Assembly (NCBI GenBank): GCA_030432795.1
Contig: JAUILW010000186.1
Span: 1 to 6,575 of the forward strand
Direction of reading: 5' to 3'
Source of the DNA: Gammaproteobacteria bacterium
Lineage (GTDB): Bacteria > Pseudomonadota > Gammaproteobacteria > Pseudomonadales > Azotimanducaceae
Length of the DNA stretch: 6,575 nt
In this document: positions 1 through 5,306 of the stretch, piece after piece
Layout: every line of letters begins with the position of its first letter
How positions within the stretch are numbered: the stretch's first letter is position 1
Notes under the pieces: generated by a model
Databases searched by the model: none
What the model was told of the DNA's origin: nothing
The model's input: the letters and a program-made list of their open reading frames with translations, nothing else
Program-made: the position numbers and the translations under genes

Positions 1-81
1 GGCGAAGGAAACTTCCAGGCGCTGTTCGAATCCATGGAGCGCGACCAGCTTCGGCGTGGCGCGCTCGACAAAACGGGCTGA
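1..81 (+). CDS. hpd: 4-hydroxyphenylpyruvate dioxygenase, C-terminal 26 residues (5' truncated by window edge)
   Basis: Frame 1 is open from the first base to the TGA at 79-81 and encodes 26 residues. They contain GEGNF, then LFES, ERDQ, RRG and a Leu in the order typical of the extreme C-terminus of bacterial 4-hydroxyphenylpyruvate dioxygenase, whose final helix closes over the iron centre. That enzyme turns 4-hydroxyphenylpyruvate plus O2 into homogentisate and CO2 in the cytosol, the second step of tyrosine breakdown. The iron ligands lie upstream and cannot be checked. Finding fahA two genes downstream independently supports the call, since both belong to the homogentisate pathway. The gap to the next start is 9 bases, so co-transcription is likely. 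The identification rests on a short but distinctive tail recalled from the family, not on an alignment. Confidence 0.8.
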   Translation, partial: GEGNFQALFESMERDQLRRGALDKTG

Positions 82-90
82 GGGTCGCGT

Positions 91-630
91 ATGAAGATCA
101 AGCAGATTCACCACGTGGCGTACCGGTGTCGCGATGCCAAGGAAACGGTAGCGTTCTACCGTGACGTGCTCGGCATGGACTATCTGCTCGCGTTTGCCGA
201 GAACGAGGTACCGAGCACGAAAGAGCCGGACCCTTACATGCATGTGTTTCTCGATGCGGGCGACGGCAACGTGCTGGCGTTCTTCGAGCTGCCCAACTCG
301 CCGGACATGGGGCGTGATCCCAACACCCCAGAGTGGGTGCAGCACATCGCATTGGCGCTCGAGACACACGACGAGCTGCTCGACGCCAAACGGCATCTCG
401 AAGCGAAGGGCCTCGACGTGCTCGGGCCCATCGATCATGGTCTGTTCGATTCCATCTACTTCTTCGATCCCAACGGCCACCGCCTGGAGTTCGCTGTCGA
501 CAAGGGAACCGATGCGGATCGGGCGCGCGCCAGAGCCGTGGCCGACGAGATGCTCGAGGAGTGGAGCCGCACCAAGCGCGCCCCCAGACAGGCCGCCTGG
601 CTGCACGAAAGCGAGTTGCAGGGGCATTGA
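91..630 (+). CDS. VOC (glyoxalase/bleomycin resistance/extradiol dioxygenase superfamily) protein in the tyrosine catabolic cluster
   Basis: A 179-residue cytosolic protein with two beta-alpha-beta-beta-beta modules, about residues 4-68 and 81-136. Candidate metal ligands sit at the four canonical places: H8 (in IHHVAY), E66 (FFELP), H85 (VQHIAL) and E133 (GHRLEF). The His-Glu-His-Glu set and spacing resemble glyoxalase I and related isomerases more than the His-His-Glu set of classical extradiol dioxygenases. The FFDPNGHRLEF stretch is a typical second-module motif. Residues from about 137 to 179 form a charged, helix-prone tail (EEWSRTKRAP, then AAWLHE) outside the fold. The ATG at 91 follows a GAGGG Shine-Dalgarno sequence at 80-84, overlapping the hpd stop, with 6 bases of spacing. 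It lies between hpd and fahA and its stop overlaps the fahA start, so a role in or beside homogentisate breakdown is likely. The reaction is unknown. Confidence 0.88.
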   Translation: MKIKQIHHVAYRCRDAKETVAFYRDVLGMDYLLAFAENEVPSTKEPDPYMHVFLDAGDGNVLAFFELPNSPDMGRDPNTPEWVQHIALALETHDELLDAKRHLEAKGLDVLGPIDHGLFDSIYFFDPNGHRLEFAVDKGTDADRARARAVADEMLEEWSRTKRAPRQAAWLHESELQGH

Positions 631-1922
631 ACGAGACCCACGATCCCGAGCGCCGAAGCTGGCTTGCCTCGGCCAACCGGCCTGAGGCTGCGTTTCCCAT
701 TCAGAACCTGCCATTTGCGGTGCTGCGGCGCCGTGAACGTGGCGAGCGGTTTCGTCCTGCGGTTGCCATCGGCGATCAGGCGCTGGATCTTGCGGCACTG
801 GCCGCCAGCGGTGTGGCTCAGCTCGCCGCGCTGGACGCCTGTCGCGACGGTCCGTTGAATGACTTCATGGCCAGCGGTCCGGCGGCGTGGAGTACGTTGC
901 GCGCTTTCTTGAGCGATCTGCTGCGGGTAGGTAGTGCGCATCAGCACGCGGTGGAACGCTGCCTGATTCCGCTGGAGGCGGTGGAGTTCGCAGTGCCTGC
1001 GCGCATCGGCGACTACACGGACTTCTACACCTCCATTCATCACGCGACCAACATCGGCCGCCTGTTCCGGCCGGACAATCCGTTGCTGCCCAACTACCGC
1101 TGGGTGCCCATCGGCTATCACGGCCGCAGCTCGTCAATCGGCGTCAGCGGGCAGGCGTTTGTCCGGCCCAGCGGGCAGATCATGCCGGCCGGGGCGGAAC
1201 AACCGGTGCTTGCGCCGTGTCAGCGTCTCGACTACGAGCTCGAGGTGGGCGTGTTCATCGGCCAGGGCAATGCGTTGGGGCAGCCCGTCGCCATGGCGCA
1301 GGCTGAGGAACATATCTTTGGCCTGTGCCTGCTCAACGACTGGTCTGCGCGCGACATTCAGGCCTGGGAGTACCAGCCGTTGGGGCCTTTTCTCGCCAAG
1401 AGTTTTGCCACCACCATCTCCCCGTGGATTGTCACCATGGAAGCGCTGCAGCCGTTTCGCAGCCCCTGGTCGCGGGCGGCGGGCGAGCCCGGTGCGTTGC
1501 CGTACCTGGCAAGCGCCGCAAACGATGCCGCCGGTGCTGTCGACCTGCGGCTCGAGGTGGCGCTGCAGACGGCGCGCATGCGCTCGCGAGGAGAAGCGGC
1601 GGTGACGTTGTCGCGCAGCAACCTCACCGACGCCTACTGGACGGTGGCGCAGCTCGTAGCCCACCACACGGTCAGCGGCTGCAACCTGCAGCCGGGTGAC
1701 CTGCTCGGTACCGGCACCATGTCGGGTGCCAGCGCCGGCAGCGAGGGTGCACTCATCGAGATCACGCGCGGTGGCGCTGAGCCGGTGAGGCTGCCCGGCG
1801 GCGAGGTGCGTACGTTTCTCGAGGATGGAGATACGGTGATCCTGCGAGGGAGGTGTGTCCGGCCCGGGCAGGTGAGCATCGGTTTCGGCGAGGCGGTTGG
1901 AACGGTGCTGCCGGCACGCTGA
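627..1922 (+). CDS. fahA: Fumarylacetoacetase (fumarylacetoacetate hydrolase)
   Basis: Hydrolyses 4-fumarylacetoacetate to fumarate and acetoacetate, the last step of tyrosine/homogentisate catabolism. At 431 residues it has the usual length (mammalian enzyme about 420). Metal and catalytic residues align in register with the mammalian enzyme: D132 and Y134 (GDYTDFY; mammalian D126, Y128), H139 (H133, general base), E204 and E206 (ELE; E199, E201), D238 (NDW; D233), Q245, Y249, K258 (Q240, Y244, K253), T364 and E378 (T350, E364). The enzyme therefore looks intact. The frame stays open upstream to 333, but the family N-terminus (NETHDP, then RSW and SAN) begins directly after the TTG at 627. 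This TTG lies in a TTGA overlap with the VOC stop, so translation probably starts there by coupling. The AGGGG at 620-624 is only 2 bases from the TTG, a poor spacing that fits reliance on upstream ribosomes. Confidence 0.95.
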   Translation: MNETHDPERRSWLASANRPEAAFPIQNLPFAVLRRRERGERFRPAVAIGDQALDLAALAASGVAQLAALDACRDGPLNDFMASGPAAWSTLRAFLSDLLRVGSAHQHAVERCLIPLEAVEFAVPARIGDYTDFYTSIHHATNIGRLFRPDNPLLPNYRWVPIGYHGRSSSIGVSGQAFVRPSGQIMPAGAEQPVLAPCQRLDYELEVGVFIGQGNALGQPVAMAQAEEHIFGLCLLNDWSARDIQAWEYQPLGPFLAKSFATTISPWIVTMEALQPFRSPWSRAAGEPGALPYLASAANDAAGAVDLRLEVALQTARMRSRGEAAVTLSRSNLTDAYWTVAQLVAHHTVSGCNLQPGDLLGTGTMSGASAGSEGALIEITRGGAEPVRLPGGEVRTFLEDGDTVILRGRCVRPGQVSIGFGEAVGTVLPAR

Positions 1923-1936
1923 CGGCTCGACGGCGA

Positions 1937-1964
1937 AGCCGGTGCGTGTCACATTGCACCGGTT
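1937..1964 (+). other. Inverted repeat (hairpin) between fahA and the LLM gene
   Basis: CCGGTGC at 1939-1945 is perfectly complementary to GCACCGG at 1956-1962, with a 10-base loop. One G-T and one A-T pair can extend the stem outward to 9 pairs. No T-run follows, so it is not a standard intrinsic terminator. It ends just before the TTGGAGAG that carries the next gene's Shine-Dalgarno sequence. It overlaps a second palindrome, GTTGCAAC, at 1962-1969. It could be an mRNA-stabilising or attenuating hairpin, an operator, or chance in GC-rich DNA. Confidence 0.4.
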
Positions 1965-1982
1965 GCAACGTTGGAGAGCACC

Positions 1983-2828
1983 ATGGAAGTTGGGCTATCG
2001 ACTTTTCCCACGGCCTACGCCATCAGTGCAGTTGATCTCGCGCGGGAAGCCGAGGCGCGGGGCTTCGCTTCACTATGGGTGGTGGAGCATACCCACGTGC
2101 CCGCCTCACGCCGCACCCCCTACCCCATGGGCGGCGAGCTGCCGAGCATCTACTGGGAGTCGTTTGAGCCCTTTACCTACCTCGCCCAGGTTGCCGCCGT
2201 TACCGAGCGCCTGAAAGTGGGCACCGGCATCTGCCTGGTGCCAGAGCACCACCCCATTGCGCTTGCCAAGCGCGCGGCTAGCCTCGATGTGCTGTCTGGC
2301 GGGCGTTTCCTCTTTGGTGTGGGTGCAGGATGGCTCGCCGAGGAACTCGAAAACCACGGCGTGGCGTTTGAGCAGCGCTGGCAGGTGCTGCGGGAGCATG
2401 TGCTCGCCATGCAGGCGTGCTGGACGCAGAAAGATGCCGAGTTCCACGGCACCTATGTGGACTTCGATCCGGTTTGGGTGGAGCCGAAACCCATCTCCAG
2501 ACCCCATCCGCCGGTGTACGTGGGCGCAACCTCCACCTGGGCTATGGGGCGCATTGCCGAGTACGCGCAGGGTTGGTACCCGGTGCACGTGCCGGAGTTC
2601 GACGAGCGTCTGGCGCAGCTTACTCAGGAGTGCGAAAAGCGCGGGCGGAGCATTGAAGAGATCGACATCGCGCTGCTCACCCAGCCATCGAGCGCCGACC
2701 AGCTCGCCGCTCTGCATGACAAAGGGGTGAACAGCGTCGTGTTGTCGTTGCCGACGCTCGATCGCGACGCGAGCCTCGCGGTGCTCGACGGCTACGCCGC
2801 GATCGTTGAGTGGGCGCAGTCCGTCTAG
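1983..2828 (+). CDS. LLM class (luciferase-like) F420/flavin-dependent oxidoreductase, TIGR03619-like
   Basis: A 281-residue TIM-barrel oxidoreductase of the bacterial luciferase-like superfamily. Features seen: an N-terminal strand and helix with AREAEARGF at 20-28 and LWVVEH at 31-36; GTGICLVPEHHPIALAK at 80-96; the hallmark SGGRFLFGVGAGW at 105-117; and EPKPISRPHPPVYVGA at 167-182. These match the group usually annotated as probable F420-dependent oxidoreductases, which move hydride to or from a deazaflavin or FMN. The actual cofactor and substrate cannot be read from sequence. An in-frame TTG exists at 1971, but the ATG at 1983 is preferred because GGAG at 1973-1976 sits 6 bases before it and the protein then begins at the conserved first strand. 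It follows fahA by 60 bases and may share the transcript through a hairpin. No step of tyrosine catabolism obviously needs it. Confidence 0.87.
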   Translation: MEVGLSTFPTAYAISAVDLAREAEARGFASLWVVEHTHVPASRRTPYPMGGELPSIYWESFEPFTYLAQVAAVTERLKVGTGICLVPEHHPIALAKRAASLDVLSGGRFLFGVGAGWLAEELENHGVAFEQRWQVLREHVLAMQACWTQKDAEFHGTYVDFDPVWVEPKPISRPHPPVYVGATSTWAMGRIAEYAQGWYPVHVPEFDERLAQLTQECEKRGRSIEEIDIALLTQPSSADQLAALHDKGVNSVVLSLPTLDRDASLAVLDGYAAIVEWAQSV

Positions 2829-2831
2829 CCG

Positions 2832-3269
2832 TCAGGCCGCAGCCGGGTTAGCTCGCCAACGCCCCTCTCTGAAGGCCAGCAGGGCCTTGCGTGCCATGTC
2901 TGGCGTTTCATCGTTGTGGCGGAATCCTGACACCAGGAACGGATGAAAGCCTTCCGGTACGTCCTTGATGGAGCGTGTGGGTTTGTAGCCCATGGACCAG
3001 GACTCGAATGAGCGCTCCTCCACGGGGCCTTCCCACAGCACCTGCACATCCCGGTGGCGCGGGTCGGTGCCGATCTTGGCAAAGGTGTCTTTCACGGCGC
3101 TCTTAGCGCCCTCGAGCACCTGGATGAACGATCCTTCGTGGAACACGAGCAATCCCGAAATGTCGCGCTGGGCATTGTTCGTGCGGGCGAGTTGCAGGAG
3201 CTCGGCGATGCTTACCTCGTCGAACGGCTCACACGCCGCGCTGATGTAGATGATCTGATAAACCGACAT
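2832..3269 (-). CDS. Stand-alone short BLUF-domain blue-light photoreceptor
   Basis: A 145-residue protein whose first 95 or so residues form a complete BLUF (sensor of blue light using FAD) domain. The photochemical residues are all present: Y8 (IIYIS), N32 (second Asn of ARTNNA), Q50 (FIQVLEG), W91 and M93 (SWSMG). These correspond to Tyr21, Asn45, Gln63, Trp104 and Met106 of AppA, so it should bind FAD and photocycle. DPRH at 69-72 is another family landmark. About 50 C-terminal residues follow, probably helical, with no GGDEF, EAL, cyclase or DNA-binding domain, so output must be through protein-protein contact as in short BLUF proteins. The ATG at 3269 is chosen over an in-frame TTG at 3296 because AAGGAGAG lies just upstream and the domain starts at VYQIIYIS. 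It is divergent from the SDR gene and convergent with the LLM gene. Confidence 0.94.
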   Translation of the reverse strand: MSVYQIIYISAACEPFDEVSIAELLQLARTNNAQRDISGLLVFHEGSFIQVLEGAKSAVKDTFAKIGTDPRHRDVQVLWEGPVEERSFESWSMGYKPTRSIKDVPEGFHPFLVSGFRHNDETPDMARKALLAFREGRWRANPAAA

Positions 3270-3469
3270 GACTCTCTCCTTGTTCAGCTTCAGCAATACG
3301 CCTGTGCCTAGACGTAGTCTGCGCGCTTGCGCAATGCGTTACCGTGAACCCGCCCGCAAAACAGCGCATCTCGTGGTCGCCCGCGTGCGTATGTTCTCTT
3401 CGCTTTGCTTTCCTGTGATGCCGTGGCTATCGTTTCGCGCATAGCAATCGAAGGGGGGAGGCAGGCAAA
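3270..3469. promoter_or_regulatory. Divergent intergenic region between BLUF and SDR genes
   Basis: About 200 bases separate two divergent starts, so promoters for both should lie here. No strong sigma-70 pair is visible. A weak plus-strand candidate is TTGCTT (3405-3410), then 17 bases, then TATCGT (3428-3433), placing a start some 30 bases before the SDR GTG. Small dyads are an 8-base palindrome TTGCGCAA at 3327-3334, AGAC-GTA-GTCT at 3310-3320, and GCTAT/ATAGC arms at 3426-3430 and 3441-3445. None is long enough to name an operator. Confidence 0.35.
3453..3461 (+). promoter_or_regulatory. Shine-Dalgarno region of the SDR gene containing a G6 run
   Basis: Six Gs at 3453-3458 followed by AGG give a strongly purine-rich site 8 bases before the GTG at 3470. 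It supports that GTG as the start. A second possible core, AGG at 3463-3465, is 4 bases from the GTG. The mononucleotide run could vary in length by replication slippage. Confidence 0.55.
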
Positions 3470-4249
3470 GTGCTGCTCAAAAACAAGGTGATTGTGGTGT
3501 CTGGGGTAGGCCCTGGCATGGGGCAGGCGATGGCGAGAATTGCAGCGTCGGAGGGTGCCCGTGTTGGGCTCGGCGCGCGCAACGCGGAGTTTCTTCAGAC
3601 GGTGGTGCAGGAGATCGAGGCGGCTGGCGGGGAGGCGGTTGCGCTGCCCACGGACGTCACCGACGCGGCACAGTGCAGGGCACTGGTGGATGCTACCGAG
3701 GCGCGCTTCGGGCCGATTCAGGGGCTTGTCAACAGTGCCTACAACCACGGCGACTGGGCTACCACGGATGTTGCAGATCCCGCATCGTGGGCGGCTGTTT
3801 ACGACGTGAACTGCACTGGCGCGCTGCGCATGGCGCAAGCGTGTCTGCCATCCATGCAGCGTGCTGGGGGGGGCGCAGTCGCCAATGTGTCCACCATGGC
3901 AACGGTGAACCCGTTCCCCGGCGAGGCTGCCTATGCTGCAGCGAAAGGCGGGCTGAACGTGCTCACCCGGCACATGGCAAACGATTTCGGTGTGCACGGC
4001 GTGCGGGTGAATGCTGCCCGTATGGGGTGGATCTACGGTGCCCCTGTGCGTGGTTACATCGACATGCAGGTGCAAGCCGGCAGGTCGCGCGAAGAGGTCG
4101 TGGGGGAGATCACGTCGCGCATCCCTCTGGGTATCATTCCCGACGAAGACGACTGTGCGCGAGCCGTACTGTGGCTCGTGTCCGATTACTCCAAAGTGAT
4201 TACCGGGGCGTCCATCGACGTCAACGGTGGTCAGTACATGGCGCCATGA
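3470..4249 (+). CDS. Short-chain dehydrogenase/reductase (SDR) family NAD(P)-dependent oxidoreductase
   Basis: A 259-residue classical SDR of usual length. The Rossmann dinucleotide motif is SGVGPGMG at 11-18, and D62 (PTDVT) is the usual adenine-ring contact. The catalytic tetrad is complete: N114, S141, Y155 and K159 (YAAAK). ARN at 36-38 after the second strand, lacking the acidic residue typical of NAD-specific members, hints at NADPH, but this is weak. The usual NNAG motif is replaced by NSAY at 88-91, an unusual but not disabling change. The C-terminus has the expected ITGASIDVNGGQY. The GTG start follows a G-rich Shine-Dalgarno site, and no in-frame ATG lies near enough to compete without losing the first strand. 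The stop overlaps the next start as ATGA, so the two proteins are probably made together and act on a shared pathway. The substrate is unknown, presumably a secondary alcohol or ketone. A run of eight Gs lies at 3866-3873. Confidence 0.92.
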   Translation: MLLKNKVIVVSGVGPGMGQAMARIAASEGARVGLGARNAEFLQTVVQEIEAAGGEAVALPTDVTDAAQCRALVDATEARFGPIQGLVNSAYNHGDWATTDVADPASWAAVYDVNCTGALRMAQACLPSMQRAGGGAVANVSTMATVNPFPGEAAYAAAKGGLNVLTRHMANDFGVHGVRVNAARMGWIYGAPVRGYIDMQVQAGRSREEVVGEITSRIPLGIIPDEDDCARAVLWLVSDYSKVITGASIDVNGGQYMAP

Positions 4250-4719
4250 CTATGGAATTCGATCTGCAAGCCATTGAGCACATCAAGCGGCTCAAGTATG
4301 CCTACTGCCGTGCCATCGACACCTGCAACCTGGAACTCCTGGCCAGTATCCTCACGGAGGATGCCGAAGTGGACTTTCACGGCGGCACGTATGTGTTTCA
4401 GGCCCAGGGCCGCGACGCCATTGTCGCGGCGATCGGTGGGGCGTTTCACGAGGAGTTCGTTGGTTGCCACACCGTGCATATGCCGGTGATCGACGTATTC
4501 CCCGACGGTACGGCGGAAGGCCGTTGGCGGCTGCTCGATTACGCGCTGAACCTGCGGGAAGACAATCTCACCACCGTCGGTGCGGCGGAATATGTTGATC
4601 GTTACGTTCGACAGGACGGTGTGTGGCTAATCGGCTATTCCAGTTACACCCGGCTCTACGAGCGGGTGTACCGCGACGCGGAGCCGGGGCTGACGGCGCA
4701 TCTGCTTGGCAGTGTTTAA
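4246..4719 (+). CDS. BaiE-like / SnoaL_4 (NTF2-fold) protein, probable dehydratase or isomerase
   Basis: A 157-residue single-domain protein with an alpha+beta NTF2 (cone-shaped barrel) fold. The N-terminal helices (AIEHIKRLKYAYCRAID) and the C-terminal GYSSYTRLYERVY resemble the SnoaL_4 group that includes bile-acid 7-alpha-dehydratase BaiE. By motif comparison, Y20, D25, H78 and R136 occupy the places of BaiE Tyr30, Asp35, His83 and Arg146. The 14-residue step from H78 to the GRW motif (92-94) also matches the recalled BaiE sequence. A general acid-base pocket therefore seems intact. The ATG at 4246 overlaps the SDR stop (ATGA), a coupled arrangement; a second in-frame ATG at 4252 is a minor alternative. 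Oxidoreduction followed by dehydration or isomerisation by an SDR/SnoaL pair is common chemistry for alicyclic and steroid rings, but the substrate here cannot be deduced. A true bile-acid dehydratase is not claimed. Confidence 0.8.
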   Translation: MTMEFDLQAIEHIKRLKYAYCRAIDTCNLELLASILTEDAEVDFHGGTYVFQAQGRDAIVAAIGGAFHEEFVGCHTVHMPVIDVFPDGTAEGRWRLLDYALNLREDNLTTVGAAEYVDRYVRQDGVWLIGYSSYTRLYERVYRDAEPGLTAHLLGSV

Positions 4720-5306
4720 GCCGCGCCGATACTGCGGTGCATCGCCGCCACCAGCGGTGTAGGTAGACGCAGCGCAACGGCCAGGTCCTCGAGGTAGATG
4801 CGTCCCGCGGCGCAGTGCTCGTCTATCGCCGTCAAGGATGCGCCGTAGACCTCCAGGCGTGACTCGAGGTCAGTGGCGTCGTGCACGACGTCCATCATGG
4901 CCGGGGGTTTCAGCAGAAGATGTTCGAGCTCGCTCAAGGCCGATCCGCTCAGGCCCTCGTCGATGGCGCGTTGCCAGATGCGGGATTGCTCGGTCTCAGT
5001 CAGATGACCGTCAGCGTAGGCCGCGGCGATCATCGCGCGCAGCAGCAGAAGACCATTGCGCGGCAGCGCCTCTGGTCGTGCGGGTGGTTCGTGGATATTG
5101 ATCGGCGTGTTGGATTGCTCCCGGTACTTCTGTACTGCGGACCAGGCAATGCCCCCGAGGGCCACCAGACCTCCCGCCTTGAGCAGCTTTTTCGCTGACT
5201 TTTTGTTGCTGATGGCGCTCACCAGCGCACCTCCCGCAGCGCCGCCGAGAAATCCCGTAAGGGTGTTGCGCGCGGTGTCGGACTTCAGAAGCTGGTCGAT
5301 TGGCAT
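4716..5306 (-). CDS. DUF533 / TerB-like domain protein with glycine-rich membrane hairpin
   Basis: A 196-residue protein resembling the DUF533 (YebE-type) family. Residues 17-32 (GFLGGAAGGALVSAI) and 43-58 (AGGLVALGGIAWSAV) are two glycine-zipper hydrophobic segments separated by the basic NKKSAKK stretch, suggesting a short membrane hairpin. A Pro-rich linker runs to about residue 84. The rest, from about 86 to 193, is a helical TerB-like domain with MIAAAYADGHLTETEQSRI at 92-110, including the acidic D99, E104 and E106 seen in TerB-like folds, and a YLEDLAVALRLP helix near the end. The function of the family is not established; the tellurite-resistance link is by fold only. The frame stays open to 5585, but the ATG at 5306 is preferred because GAGG lies about 7 bases upstream and the protein then begins like its relatives. 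Its stop overlaps that of the BaiE-like gene by 4 bases. Confidence 0.85.
   Translation of the reverse strand: MPIDQLLKSDTARNTLTGFLGGAAGGALVSAISNKKSAKKLLKAGGLVALGGIAWSAVQKYREQSNTPINIHEPPARPEALPRNGLLLLRAMIAAAYADGHLTETEQSRIWQRAIDEGLSGSALSELEHLLLKPPAMMDVVHDATDLESRLEVYGASLTAIDEHCAAGRIYLEDLAVALRLPTPLVAAMHRSIGAA

Noticed and set aside
333..626. Upstream in-frame extension of fahA giving a 529-residue protein
   Set aside because: The extra part lies wholly inside the VOC gene in another frame, is Arg-rich and unlike any fumarylacetoacetase; the family N-terminus begins at the TTG at 627.
98..700. Minus-strand open frame of 200 residues over the VOC gene
   Set aside because: Arg/Pro/Trp-rich composition with no motif; a typical antisense shadow of a GC-rich coding region.
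1134..1952. Minus-strand open frame of 272 residues opposite fahA
   Set aside because: It lies opposite a gene with all catalytic residues conserved, has no recognisable domain and no good ribosome site.
3308..4075. Minus-strand open frame of 255 residues spanning the BLUF/SDR gap and the SDR 5' half
   Set aside because: Mostly antisense to the SDR, His/Arg-rich without motifs; the part in the gap shows no coding character.
3673..4245. Plus-strand frame fused in front of the BaiE-like gene
   Set aside because: The translated extension is Cys/Arg-rich shadow sequence of the SDR; the BaiE-like protein starts naturally at the ATGA overlap.
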